Positions 41,306-50,250 are shown, counted from the stretch's first letter. The stretch is 64,000 nt of DNA from Tannerellaceae bacterium (GCA_031271045.1 JAISWO010000029.1:49034-113033), one strand, 5' to 3'. Translations and numbers: made by a program. The notes: generated from the sequence alone by a model not told the origin.

Positions 41306-43702
41306 TCACAATCCGAACATAACACTCCCCGCCCGGTAGACAACGAACGACACGATCCATGCCAACAGACAGGTATAGACGATGACAAACACGCCCCATT
41401 TCCACGAGCGGGATTCCTTGGCGATGGCCGTCACCGTAGCAATACAGGGGAAATAGATCAGCACGAACAGCATCAGGCAAAGCGCCGTCAAAGGCGAGAA
41501 GACCGGCAAGCCGTCCGGGCCGGCATCGTTGCGGAGATGGTTGTAAACAGCCTGTTTCTCTGCGTCCGTCTCTGCTTCCTTGCCGATGTACAGTATGTTC
41601 AGCGTACCGACCACCACTTCTTTAGCGGCCATACCGGAGAGCAGGCTGACGCTTGCTTTCCAGTCGAAGCCCAACGGGGCAAAAACCGGCTGGATGGCTT
41701 GTCCGATTTGTCCGATATAAGAGTTCTGCTGGCGGACGGAGGCGTCGGGCTCGTCGGGCTGGAGGGGAAAATAACCCAGGAACCAGACGATGATCGAGGC
41801 CGCCAGGATGATGCTGCCCATCTTGCGAAGGTATTGCTTACCCTTTTCCCACATGTGGATCAGGATCGACCGGACCGTCGGCATACGGTATGGAGGCAGT
41901 TCCATGACAAAGGGCACATCTTCGTCGTTAAACAAAAAACGTTTGAACAGTCGCGCCATCACAACCGCCAGCAGGATCCCCGTGCCGTAAAGCGCCAGCA
42001 TGACGAGGCTTGCCTTCTGCGGAAAGAACGCCGCAGTAAACAGTAAATACACCGGCAGGCGGGCGCTGCAACTCATCAAAGGATTGACAAGCATCGTGAT
42101 CATGCGGCTGTTGCGGCTTTCGATCGTACGCGAAGCCATGATCGCCGGCACATTGCAACCGAAGCCCATCACTAAAGGGATGAACGATTTACCGTGCAGG
42201 CCCATCTTGTGCATGATCTTGTCCATGATGAAAGCTGCCCGCGCCATATAACCCGAATCTTCCATGAACGAGATGAAGAGGTAAAGGATCAGGATATTGG
42301 GAAGGAAGACGATGACGCCGCCCACACCTCCGATGATGCCGCCAACAAGGAGATCTTTCAACGGACCGGATGGCATGGTTCGATGCACCAGGTCGCCTAT
42401 CCAGCCGACAGCGCTCTCGATCCATTCCATCGGGTAAGCGCCCAGGCGGAAGGTGGCCTCGAACATCAGCCACATGAAAAGAATGAAGATCGGGAAACCC
42501 AGCACCTTGTTAGTGACAAAGAGGTCGATGATCTGCGTGCTTTTCATCCGTTGCAGTTTTCCGGGTTCGAATGTCTCGCGCAGAGCGCCTGAGATAAACC
42601 CGTAACGGGCGTCGGTAAACGCCGTCTCGGTATCTTCCTTCAGGATACTTTCTATTTGCGTTGCCTGCTCGTCGCCTTCCTTCAGTACGAGGTTTCCGCC
42701 CGGCAAGCGGGCGACGAAGGCGTTCATCTCAGGGTCGCCCTCGAGCAGTTTGATGGCGAGGTAGCGTTTGGACAGTCCCTTGTCGAGGTGGCAGTGATCC
42801 CTGAGCGACCGGCGGATGAGGGTGATGCCCTTTTCGAGGTCTTCGCCGTAGTTGATATGGATATGGCGCAGGACAGGGTCGGTTTCTTCATACACCTGGA
42901 TGACGCGCCCGAAGAGTTCGCGGATACCGGAGCCGGTTTTGCTGACAGTCGGCACGATGGGTGCGCCGATCATACGGGCCAGCGATTCGTGGTCGAAGCG
43001 GTCGCCTCTCTTCTGTATTGCGTCGTACATATTGAGGGCGATGACCATGCGCAGGTCCATATCGATCAGTTGGGTGGTGAGGTAGAGGTTGCGCTCCAGG
43101 TTCGAGGCGTCGACTACGTTGATGACAACGTCGGGGTGTTCTTCGTTCAGGTGACGGCGCACATAGCGTTCTTCGGGCGAATAGGCGGAGAGGGAATACG
43201 TCCCCGGCAGATCGACGATGCGGAACGTATAGCCATCCTGGCGGAAGACGCCGTCTTTGGCGTCTACGGTGACGCCACTATAATTCCCCACGTGCTCGTG
43301 CGAGCCGGAGGCATGGTTGAAAAGCGTTGTCTTGCCGCTGTTGGGGTTCCCGACCAAGGCAACATTGATGGTCTTGCCTTTTTCGATGGCTATGGATTCG
43401 AGGCGCTCCGCAGGCGAGGAGCCGGCAAAGCCGGAGGGACGGTTGCCGGAGGCGGAGGCAAGTTCCCGGGCGAACTCCGCATGGCTGAGGATTTCGATAA
43501 GGGCTGCCTCACTACGGCGCAGGGATACGTCATAGCCCATTATCTTGTAATGGATCGGGTCGCGTAGTGGTGCATTCTGGATGACCTCTACTTCTTTTCC
43601 GCGGATGAATCCCATCTCGATGATACGTTTGCGAAAGCCTCCGCGGCCCGTCACCTTGACGACGACTCCCTTTTCGCCCGTATGGAGTTCTGATAATTTC
43701 AT
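41306..43702 (-). CDS. feoB: Fused FeoA-FeoB ferrous iron transporter
   Basis: 798 residues from Met 43702 (the track start at 43798 runs through the promoter). Residues 1-75 are an SH3-like FeoA domain ('MKLSELHTGEKGVVVKV'). Then the FeoB G domain with G1 'GNPNSGKTTLFN' (118-129), G3 'DLPGTYSL' and G4 'NMYD', a helical GDI region, and about eight to ten membrane helices with 'GFGCNVPAIMASRTI'. It imports Fe2+ across the inner membrane. The FeoA-FeoB fusion is usual in this phylum. Forms an operon with the Cys-rich protein. Promoter and a palindromic candidate operator lie just upstream (43725-43774). Confidence 0.95.
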   Translation of the reverse strand: MKLSELHTGEKGVVVKVTGRGGFRKRIIEMGFIRGKEVEVIQNAPLRDPIHYKIMGYDVSLRRSEAALIEILSHAEFARELASASGNRPSGFAGSSPAERLESIAIEKGKTINVALVGNPNSGKTTLFNHASGSHEHVGNYSGVTVDAKDGVFRQDGYTFRIVDLPGTYSLSAYSPEERYVRRHLNEEHPDVVINVVDASNLERNLYLTTQLIDMDLRMVIALNMYDAIQKRGDRFDHESLARMIGAPIVPTVSKTGSGIRELFGRVIQVYEETDPVLRHIHINYGEDLEKGITLIRRSLRDHCHLDKGLSKRYLAIKLLEGDPEMNAFVARLPGGNLVLKEGDEQATQIESILKEDTETAFTDARYGFISGALRETFEPGKLQRMKSTQIIDLFVTNKVLGFPIFILFMWLMFEATFRLGAYPMEWIESAVGWIGDLVHRTMPSGPLKDLLVGGIIGGVGGVIVFLPNILILYLFISFMEDSGYMARAAFIMDKIMHKMGLHGKSFIPLVMGFGCNVPAIMASRTIESRNSRMITMLVNPLMSCSARLPVYLLFTAAFFPQKASLVMLALYGTGILLAVVMARLFKRFLFNDEDVPFVMELPPYRMPTVRSILIHMWEKGKQYLRKMGSIILAASIIVWFLGYFPLQPDEPDASVRQQNSYIGQIGQAIQPVFAPLGFDWKASVSLLSGMAAKEVVVGTLNILYIGKEAETDAEKQAVYNHLRNDAGPDGLPVFSPLTALCLMLFVLIYFPCIATVTAIAKESRSWKWGVFVIVYTCLLAWIVSFVVYRAGSVMFGL

Positions 43703-43724
43703 GTTTGTAAATAAATTTAGGTCA

Positions 43725-43755
43725 CAAAGATATGATATTATGCGTCTGCGCTCAA
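43725..43755 (-). promoter_or_regulatory. Promoter of feoAB
   Basis: Minus strand: TTG (43755-43753), 20-bp spacer, TATCTTTG (43732-43725). Excellent match. The -33 box lies in the end of the inverted repeat at 43753-43774. Confidence 0.75.
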
Positions 43756-43774
43756 TACCTAAAAATAGGTATTG
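43753..43774. promoter_or_regulatory. Candidate operator between feoAB and the lipocalin-like gene
   Basis: Perfect 9-bp inverted repeat CAATACCTA-AAAA-TAGGTATTG. It covers the feoAB -33 box and lies just upstream of the TATATTTG element (43784-43791) of the divergent gene. A metal-responsive repressor site is the natural guess, but it does not match a consensus I can state with confidence. Confidence 0.5.
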
Positions 43775-43783
43775 TTTTTTTCT

Positions 43784-43791
43784 TATATTTG
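43784..43791 (+). promoter_or_regulatory. Promoter -7 element of the first lipocalin-like gene
   Basis: TATATTTG, 33 bp before the ATG at 43825. Lies beside the palindrome at 43753-43774. Confidence 0.6.
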
Positions 43792-43824
43792 CCCTCAATT
43801 AAAGCACCTAAAAGAATTCGTATT

Positions 43825-44277
43825 ATGAACAAGAATCCCAAAATCCATCCCCTGGGTCTCCTCCTGCTCGTGACCGGGCTTATGTTCTCTGCATGGGGAC
43901 AGGGGCAGGCGCAACAGGCATCCCTCGCCGGAACGTGGACCGTCCGACAGGTTACAATGCAACAGACGGTCGACAACAAGACTTCTTTCCAAACCTTCAG
44001 CGGAACAAGCTCCCTGCAAAGCTTCGTCGAACGCCCCCGCGTGATTGTCATTACGGCAGATAGCCTCACGTTTCGCTACGACAAACGTAGCGAAGCAGGT
44101 CCCTACCGCGTCGAAGGCAACCGCCTGGCAGTACAGCTCGTTACCCAACCCTGCGAGTACGCCTGGCAGATAAACGCCAACGGCGAACTGATCCTCAACC
44201 GCACCGTCAACTACGTGATCAACGACCAAACGACCCGCAAGGTCAAGGACGAGTACATCATCTATGCCCGCAAATAA
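43825..44277 (+). CDS. Secreted lipocalin-like protein (copy 1)
   Basis: 150 residues from Met 43825 (the track start is upstream of the promoter). Signal peptide 'LGLLLLVTGLMFSAWGQ'. The mature part starts 'LAGTWTVRQVTMQQ' (a GxW lipocalin-type start) and continues in beta strands with 'VIVITADSLTFRYD' and ends 'YIIYARK'. Paralogue of the 46418 protein ('LTGTWIVRQDSVQKT', 'SIVITPDSLTLRYD', 'YTIYARK'). Ligand unknown. It is paired with the IgGFc-binding-like gene 29 bp downstream; the pair is duplicated in tandem. Confidence 0.75.
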   Translation: MNKNPKIHPLGLLLLVTGLMFSAWGQGQAQQASLAGTWTVRQVTMQQTVDNKTSFQTFSGTSSLQSFVERPRVIVITADSLTFRYDKRSEAGPYRVEGNRLAVQLVTQPCEYAWQINANGELILNRTVNYVINDQTTRKVKDEYIIYARK

Positions 44278-44306
44278 GCCACCTAACCCTTTCACACTCT
44301 CACATA

Positions 44307-46265
44307 ATGAAACAATATATCCTGTTTCTTACCCTGGCATTGCTTGCATTTGCCCCGGTCGCCACGGCGCAGGTATCCACGCAGGGTACCGACTTCTACG
44401 TCGCCTTCGGGCGTAATGCCAAATACGAAAATGTCGCCCTTACTTTCCAGATAAGAATCGTCGCCACACAGGCGGCAGACGTCACCCTGACCTTCAAGGC
44501 CGGCATTCCTGCCGTCAACCTGACTATCGACGCCGGCGAAGTGTACACCTATCAACTGAGCAATGTGCAACGGGACAGCGTCTATTCGGGCGACACCGGC
44601 ACGTCCAACCGCTCGCTACGTATACAATCAACCACACCGGTCTCCGTCTATGCCCTCAACCAAAGATCTGCAACCACTGATGCTACCAACCTCTTGCCTG
44701 TCGACAACCTGGGGACGGATTACTACCAGATCTCATACATCGGAGTAAATACTAATTTTGCGGACGGTTACGAGGTGGTCGCTACACAAGACGGTACGAA
44801 TATTTACGAAGACGGAACCTGGATGGCCACGCTCGACGCAGGGCAGGTCTATGCCGCCTACTATCACGGCGCAGACCTGACCGGAAGTCATATCACCTCC
44901 GACAAACCCATTGCCCATTTCGTGACCAACGATTGCACAAACGTACCCACCACAGCCGGGGCTTGCGACTGCCTCTTCCAGCAGACGGTTCCGGTCAATG
45001 CCTGGGGGAATACCTTCCTGGTGCCCGTCACACGACGCGGACGGGAGCGGATCCGCATCGTCGCCTCGCAGGATAATACGACCGTCTCCCAGACTGGAGG
45101 CGTCATCAAGACCGACGGCGGAGGCGGGGCGCAGAATCCGACTAATACGGCTTCCTTCGTCCTCAATGCCGGGCAGTATGCGGAGTTTGAGATTACCCTG
45201 GCCGGCGGAGGGGGTTATGTCACTGCCGACCGGCCCGTCGCAGTGGCTGCCTACCTGACCGGAACAACCTATTCCGGCCTGACTGTCTCAAACGGCGACC
45301 CGGCCATGGCCTGGGTCTCGCCCATCGAACAGACAATCAACGGGGCCGCCATCGCTCCCTTCGCTCCCTTAGGGACGACGAACCTGAACGAACATCACGC
45401 GCTGATTGTGACTGCCACCGCTACGCGCGACCAGACTACCGTGGCCATCGGTACGGCTCCGCCCGACACGCTCTCAGAAGGCACCTGGACGACCGGCAAC
45501 GGGACGGCCGGCAGCGCCTTGTCCTTCTACTCAATGCCGCTGACGGACTGGACGGCGTCTTATTATTTTGCCAACCCCAACGGGCTGGTCGTTATGGGAT
45601 ACGGATTGGGAAGCGCCGAGTCGTACTACTATCTGGCCGGAGCCTCGACGCGCAACCTCGACGTGGCTTTCTACGTCAACGATGTCCATTACCAGGATGT
45701 CGACGGGGAGGTGTTCTGCGAGCCACAGTCGTTCGCTTTCCGCGCCGCCATACAGTATGCCATGAGTACGACGCCAGGCTATCTCCGGTGGTACATCAAC
45801 GGAACGGAGATGCTTATGGCGCGCGACCTCCTGGAGTGGAACTACACCCTCCCGCCGGCCACATACGAAATTGAGGTGAGCGTACTGGACCTGCAAAACC
45901 AGACGCACACGATCTCGACCACCTTCACGGTCAATTCCCCCCTCGCGCCCGGCGTCATCGGCACGGAACAGGTCGTCTGCACCGGTACAGCCCCGGCAGC
46001 GCTGACTCTCACAACACCTCCGAGCGGAGGGGCAGGGGTCTACACCTATCAGTGGCAAACGAGCGCCGACGGCGTTACGTGGACGGACATTCCGGGCGCA
46101 ACCCAGGCATCCTATACGCCCGACGCCCTGACGTCGACCACCTACTTCCGCCTTGCGGTCACCAGCGGCACGTGCGGCACGGAGGCGACGGCGCCGGTTC
46201 TGATCACGGTCAGCAGTTGCGTCATGCCGGTCAACCCCCACCTGCGCTCGCAGGTCATGCCCTGA
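44307..46265 (+). CDS. IgGFc-binding-like surface protein (copy 1)
   Basis: 652 residues. Signal peptide ending 'PVATAQ'. The mature start 'VSTQGTDFYVAFGRNAKYEN' and repeats such as 'VSVYALNQRS', 'YEVVATQDGTNIYEDG' and 'WGNTFLVPVTRRGRERIRIVASQDN' match the IgGFc_binding N-terminal domain (about 20-420). An Ig-like segment ('YTYQWQTSADGVTWTDIPGA') follows, and the end is 'SSCVMPVNPHLRSQVMP'. The C-terminus is not an obvious type A or B T9SS signal. Probably secreted and adhesive; IgG binding is not established. Near-duplicate of the 46900 gene. Confidence 0.75.
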   Translation: MKQYILFLTLALLAFAPVATAQVSTQGTDFYVAFGRNAKYENVALTFQIRIVATQAADVTLTFKAGIPAVNLTIDAGEVYTYQLSNVQRDSVYSGDTGTSNRSLRIQSTTPVSVYALNQRSATTDATNLLPVDNLGTDYYQISYIGVNTNFADGYEVVATQDGTNIYEDGTWMATLDAGQVYAAYYHGADLTGSHITSDKPIAHFVTNDCTNVPTTAGACDCLFQQTVPVNAWGNTFLVPVTRRGRERIRIVASQDNTTVSQTGGVIKTDGGGGAQNPTNTASFVLNAGQYAEFEITLAGGGGYVTADRPVAVAAYLTGTTYSGLTVSNGDPAMAWVSPIEQTINGAAIAPFAPLGTTNLNEHHALIVTATATRDQTTVAIGTAPPDTLSEGTWTTGNGTAGSALSFYSMPLTDWTASYYFANPNGLVVMGYGLGSAESYYYLAGASTRNLDVAFYVNDVHYQDVDGEVFCEPQSFAFRAAIQYAMSTTPGYLRWYINGTEMLMARDLLEWNYTLPPATYEIEVSVLDLQNQTHTISTTFTVNSPLAPGVIGTEQVVCTGTAPAALTLTTPPSGGAGVYTYQWQTSADGVTWTDIPGATQASYTPDALTSTTYFRLAVTSGTCGTEATAPVLITVSSCVMPVNPHLRSQVMP

Positions 46266-46290
46266 GAACCCCGCGGCAAAAGAAAAACAA

Positions 46291-46325
46291 CCCCCGGCAC
46301 TCCACAGGTGAGCGCCGGGGGTTTG
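46291..46325 (+). terminator. Terminator between the two duplicated pairs
   Basis: CCCCCGGC at 46291-46298 pairs with GCCGGGGG at 46314-46321, followed by TTT. It is 26 bp after the first IgGFc-like gene. Confidence 0.75.
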
Positions 46326-46356
46326 TGCATAAGGGCTTCGCTTAAACTCCATGGTG

Positions 46357-46387
46357 TTGTATATTCTGGATATATTCTTTACATTTG
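46357..46387 (+). promoter_or_regulatory. Promoter of the second lipocalin-like gene
   Basis: TTG at 46357-46359, 20-bp spacer, TACATTTG at 46380-46387; leader about 25 nt to the ATG at 46418. Confidence 0.7.
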
Positions 46388-46417
46388 CCGCAATAAACTC
46401 AAATAAAGAATTACTTC

Positions 46418-46903
46418 ATGAACAAGAACAAAAACAAAAAATTCTATTTCCTATGCCTCGTCCTCCTTCTGGCAGGTCTCTCGTCCCACAGCAGTGGACA
46501 ATCGCTGGAGATGTTTTTAACCGGGACGTGGATCGTCCGCCAAGACTCGGTGCAGAAGACGACTGACAATGTAAATTCTATTCAAAACTTTACCGCCACA
46601 AGTCGGATGAATGGCTTAGCCGGACGGCCCCGCTCTATCGTCATTACGCCCGACAGCCTCACGTTACGCTACGACGGTTACAGCGAAAGCGGTCCTTACA
46701 GCATTGAAGGGAACTGTCTGTGGTTCCAATTCGACCTCCGCCCTTGCGAGTTCACCTATTACCTGACCGGCGACGGCGGTTTGATCCTGAGCAGCACGGG
46801 CGACTACACGATCGACGACCTGATGACCGGCAAGACTGAGGATCCTTACACCATCTATGCCCGGAAGCAAGAGACACAAACTTCTGATACGGTTTATCCA
46901 TGA
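46418..46903 (+). CDS. Secreted lipocalin-like protein (copy 2)
   Basis: 161 residues. Signal peptide 'FYFLCLVLLLAGLSSHSSGQ' preceded by a Lys/Asn-rich start. The mature beta-rich domain parallels copy 1 strand for strand ('LTGTWIVRQDSVQKTTDNV', 'RSIVITPDSLTLRYDGYSESGPY', 'PYTIYARK') but has an added tail 'QETQTSDTVYP'. Its stop overlaps the start of the second IgGFc-like gene by 4 bp (ATGA), so the two are translationally coupled. Function unknown. Confidence 0.75.
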   Translation: MNKNKNKKFYFLCLVLLLAGLSSHSSGQSLEMFLTGTWIVRQDSVQKTTDNVNSIQNFTATSRMNGLAGRPRSIVITPDSLTLRYDGYSESGPYSIEGNCLWFQFDLRPCEFTYYLTGDGGLILSSTGDYTIDDLMTGKTEDPYTIYARKQETQTSDTVYP

Positions 46904-48861
46904 AAAAGTACACCTTGTTTCTCGCCCTGACATTCCTGTCCTTCGCCCAGGCCGCCCGGGCACAGGTCTCTACACAGGGAACGGACTTCTACGTCGCCTT
47001 CGGACAAAACCTCAACACGGCGTCGGCCGGCCTTACCCTTACGATACGGATTGTGGCTACACAGGATGCGGATGTCACGCTTACGTTCAATGCGAACAGT
47101 TCGACAATCTCCAACATTCACCTCAATGCAGGGGAAGTGCGTACCATAGTCCTGGATGCTACCCAAAGAGCGAATGTGTATTCCAATTCTACCGGCACGA
47201 ACTCGAACTCGCTGCGCGTACAGTCTACCTCCCCGGTTTCTGTCTATGCCCTCAACGATGTGCGTGGTAGTGCGGATGCGACCAATGTATTGCCTGTCCC
47301 TACCCTGGGGACGGAGTATTACCATTTTTCATACCCCGGAACCAGCGGCGCCGATGGGTACCTGGTCATTGCCACCGAAGCCAATACGACGGTTTATGAG
47401 GGCAGCACGCTGATGGCTACCCTGGATGCCGGACAGGTCTATGCAAACTATGGCTCCACCAATGCGACCGGGAAACACGTCACCTCGAATCATCCGGTGG
47501 CCTATTTCATTGCCTGCAACTGGACCACGATAACTTCCGGCGTGTGTTGCGGCGAAGGTTTGTACCAACAGATGGTACCGGTCGACGCCTGGGGGAATAC
47601 TTTCTTAGTGCCCGTCACCCTCCGCGGAATAGAACGGGTACGCATCATCGCCTCGCAGGACGGAACCCAGATATCCCAGACCGGAGGCGTCATCAAGACC
47701 GACGGGGGGAGCGGAGCGCTGAACCCCGCCAATGGCAATTCCTTTACGCTCAACACCGGTCAGATGGTGGAACTTGAGATCCGCCTCACTACCGGGGGGT
47801 GCTATATCACGTCCAACAAGCCCATCGGTGTGGTGTCGTACTTAGTGGGAGCGAATTATACCGGCCTGACCGTCTCGAAAGGAGACCCGGCTGTGGCCTG
47901 GATCCCGCCCATTGAACAGACCATCAACGCGGCCGCTATCGCGCCCTTCGTGCCGGGAGGGACGTCCTTATTGGACGAGCATCACGTCTTGATTGTCACC
48001 CCGACGGTTACGCGCGACCTGACCACCGTGACTATCGGAGGCTCCAGTACGCCTGCCGCCCTTTCGGGGGGAACCTGGACCACCGGCAACGGAACGGACG
48101 GAAGCGCTTATTCCTTCTACTCCCTTCCGTTGACCAATACCACTGACGCGTACTATTTCACCAATCCCTTCGGTTTGTTCGCCTTGGGATACGGACTGGG
48201 ATACATTACAGGATGGGGCGAGTCGTACTATTACATTGCCGGATCCTCCCTCCGCAAGCTGGATGCGGCTTTTTATGTCAATGACGTCCATTACCAGGAC
48301 ATCGACGGGCAGGAGGTTTGTTCCTCATCGCTCCATTTCAACGCCGTCACACAATATGCCATGAGTTCGACGCCCGGTTACCTCCAGTGGTACATCAATG
48401 GAGCGGAGGAGACCGCCGCCCGCGACCTCCTGGAATGGGACAAAACCCTCGCGCCGGGCACCTACACAGTCGAAATGCGTGTGCTCGATATGCAAAACCA
48501 GACGCAAACGATTTCCTCTACCTTCACCATCAGTTCCGTCCTCACTCCCGGCACCGCCGGCCCGGCACAAGTCGTCTGCACCGGTACCGCGCCCCAGGCG
48601 CTTGCCCAGACGACGCTTCCCAGCGGTGGAACCGGCTCGTACACCTACCAGTGGCAAACGAGCGCCGACAATGTGACGTGGGGGAATATCTCCGGCGCAA
48701 ATGCGACGTCCTATACCCCCGGCGTTCTGACATCGAACGCCTATTTTCGCCTCTTAGTCATCAGTGGCACGTGCGGCAGGGAGGCGACGGCACCGGTCCT
48801 GATCTCGGTCAGCAACTGCGTCATGCCGGTCAACCCCTACCTGCGGACTGTGATTCATTAA
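46900..48861 (+). CDS. IgGFc-binding-like surface protein (copy 2)
   Basis: 653 residues, colinear with copy 1. Signal peptide ending 'AARAQ', then 'VSTQGTDFYVAFGQN', 'TIRIVATQDADVTLTFNAN', 'WGNTFLVPVTLRGIERVRIIAS' and 'YVNDVHYQDIDGQEVC', the Ig-like 'YTYQWQTSADNVTWGNISGA' and the same end 'SNCVMPVNPYLRTVIH'. Both copies keep the same length and tail, which argues that both are functional. Secreted by Sec; final location unknown. Confidence 0.75.
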   Translation: MKKYTLFLALTFLSFAQAARAQVSTQGTDFYVAFGQNLNTASAGLTLTIRIVATQDADVTLTFNANSSTISNIHLNAGEVRTIVLDATQRANVYSNSTGTNSNSLRVQSTSPVSVYALNDVRGSADATNVLPVPTLGTEYYHFSYPGTSGADGYLVIATEANTTVYEGSTLMATLDAGQVYANYGSTNATGKHVTSNHPVAYFIACNWTTITSGVCCGEGLYQQMVPVDAWGNTFLVPVTLRGIERVRIIASQDGTQISQTGGVIKTDGGSGALNPANGNSFTLNTGQMVELEIRLTTGGCYITSNKPIGVVSYLVGANYTGLTVSKGDPAVAWIPPIEQTINAAAIAPFVPGGTSLLDEHHVLIVTPTVTRDLTTVTIGGSSTPAALSGGTWTTGNGTDGSAYSFYSLPLTNTTDAYYFTNPFGLFALGYGLGYITGWGESYYYIAGSSLRKLDAAFYVNDVHYQDIDGQEVCSSSLHFNAVTQYAMSSTPGYLQWYINGAEETAARDLLEWDKTLAPGTYTVEMRVLDMQNQTQTISSTFTISSVLTPGTAGPAQVVCTGTAPQALAQTTLPSGGTGSYTYQWQTSADNVTWGNISGANATSYTPGVLTSNAYFRLLVISGTCGREATAPVLISVSNCVMPVNPYLRTVIH

Positions 48862-48881
48862 GGTTTGTGTGTGGTCGGACA

Positions 48882-48924
48882 ATAAGCATCCCCCGTCGCT
48901 CTTGGGTAAGAGTGGCGGGGGATT
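48882..48924 (+). repeat. 43-bp terminator repeat, left copy
   Basis: Identical over 43 bases to 50251-50293. Contains an intrinsic terminator: ATCCCCC...GCTCTT-GGGT-AAGAGT...GGGGGAT followed by TTATT. Left boundary of the two-gene cassette. Confidence 0.9.
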
Positions 48925-48929
48925 TATTC
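48888..48929 (+). terminator. Terminator of the second IgGFc-like gene
   Basis: Strong 16-bp imperfect stem (ATCCCCCGTCGCTCTT against AAGAGTGGCGGGGGAT) with GGGT loop and a short T-rich tail, 26 bp after the stop codon. Confidence 0.85.
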
Positions 48930-49061
48930 CTTATGCATCTCAATAAAGAGGAAAAAATGAGCCTTTATTGAAAAAATAGCTGCAATATGTTGGCAAATAA
49001 ATTTTTATTGCTAAATTGCGGCGTTTTTTGGGAATAATGTGTATTGAACAAAACTGTTTAC

Positions 49062-49568
49062 ATGAACAAGAATTACATTAAATTGATAGTCGGGTTGCTG
49101 TCCGCACTTTGGGTCGGCGCTATCTTGACGTTTGCTTATCCTCAGGCTTTCAGTTGTATTGTTCTGCAAGGCGATGTTTCATGGTGCTCTTGGGTTCATT
49201 CTTTGAAATTAGAAACCCGCACCTCATTCATCGTTAACGTGGGAATTGTAACTATGCTCCTCTTTGATTACTTTGTATCAAGGTCTAGGTCTAGGTATGA
49301 CGGCAAGAAGGTGCTCACGGTTGTTTTCTCAGTCGCTTTTTTAAATCTCTTATTAACGATTGCAATTTATATGTTCGCAACTGTACGTGGAGATTTGCGA
49401 TCTGAACTTATTTTATCGATAAGCCTTGTGATATTTCTACTTTCGCTTATCACACAGAAGTTTCTGGCAATAAAGTGTGAGTTTCGCCCCATAGAACTGG
49501 CGACACTACCTCCAAGTAAGGTTGCACACACACCACACAACCTCCAAGTAAGGTTGCCCCTGATATAA
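49062..49568 (+). CDS. Four-TM membrane protein of the repeat-flanked cassette
   Basis: 168 residues from ATG 49062 (the track uses a TTG 18 bp upstream). About four membrane helices: 'LIVGLLSALWVGAILTFAY', 'TSFIVNVGIVTMLLFDYF', 'VLTVVFSVAFLNLLLTIAIYMF' and 'LILSISLVIFLLSLI'. No family recognised. The C-terminal tail is encoded by an 18-bp direct duplication (near 49504 and 49538) that also forms small hairpins, so the original end may have been different. More AT-rich than flanking genes. The S24/S26-like gene starts 39 bp downstream. Confidence 0.6.
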   Translation: MNKNYIKLIVGLLSALWVGAILTFAYPQAFSCIVLQGDVSWCSWVHSLKLETRTSFIVNVGIVTMLLFDYFVSRSRSRYDGKKVLTVVFSVAFLNLLLTIAIYMFATVRGDLRSELILSISLVIFLLSLITQKFLAIKCEFRPIELATLPPSKVAHTPHNLQVRLPLI

Positions 49569-49607
49569 GTAAATAAAGAATAAATAATAAATAAACAGGA
49601 TTTGAAT

Positions 49608-50120
49608 ATGGAAGTATTAGCATTGTTATTACCATTGTCACTTTTAGCAGGCGCGTTTCTCGTGGCTTTCATTGGTAAACAGAGTGTTCGTTATGTGCAA
49701 GCAGGTAATATTGACGATGTCCACGCCGAAGATACGCCAAAACAGGTTGATATCTTTGATACCTTTACTTACAAAGGCACACATGTAAACCGGAAGGATT
49801 ATGACGTTAGGGTGGTAAGTGGAAATTGCATGTGGCAGAGAAAAATTCGCTCCGGCGACATTGTATTTATACGGAAAATCGAAGACGACGAGGGTAGAAG
49901 ATCTATTCAGCCGGGCGATGTTTTACTTGTCAGATCCAATTTTGGAGATAAGTTGCGGGAGTTTTACGCTTGGATAGGCGAGGGCAAGGATAGGATAGAT
50001 ACGTTTCGCTATTTAGATGATGGCTCGATTAGGCATACGAACCAGGATGATAGCCCTGGTCCTTTAGGCCGCCCATTATCGGATGTTATCGGTAAAGTCG
50101 AATACTGTAAGCACTACTAA
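49608..50120 (+). CDS. Membrane-anchored S24/S26-like protein with Cys at the nucleophile position
   Basis: 170 residues from ATG 49608, supported by an AGGA at 49597-49600; the track TTG at 49602 is less likely. N-terminal membrane helix ('LALLLPLSLLAGAFLVAFI'), then a linker and a beta domain. 'VVSGNCMWQRKIRSGDIVFI' and 'IQPGDVLLVRSN' follow the LexA/signal peptidase pattern VxGxSMxxxIxxGDxVxV, but with Cys where the catalytic Ser would be. A Lys in 'GDKLREFYAW' lies where the Lys of the dyad might fall. Either a Cys variant or an inactive, binding-only relative. Function unknown. Confidence 0.55.
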   Translation: MEVLALLLPLSLLAGAFLVAFIGKQSVRYVQAGNIDDVHAEDTPKQVDIFDTFTYKGTHVNRKDYDVRVVSGNCMWQRKIRSGDIVFIRKIEDDEGRRSIQPGDVLLVRSNFGDKLREFYAWIGEGKDRIDTFRYLDDGSIRHTNQDDSPGPLGRPLSDVIGKVEYCKHY

Positions 50121-50250
50121 ACGTCAGGGATATACTCCATTACCGTTTCCTCAGCAAACATCTCGATCTTCTGTGTTGCTGAGGTTTTTTTATGCCCAAT
50201 TATATAACTCTACGAAAGCCAGGCACTTCAATATGGTGGAATAATGGTTT

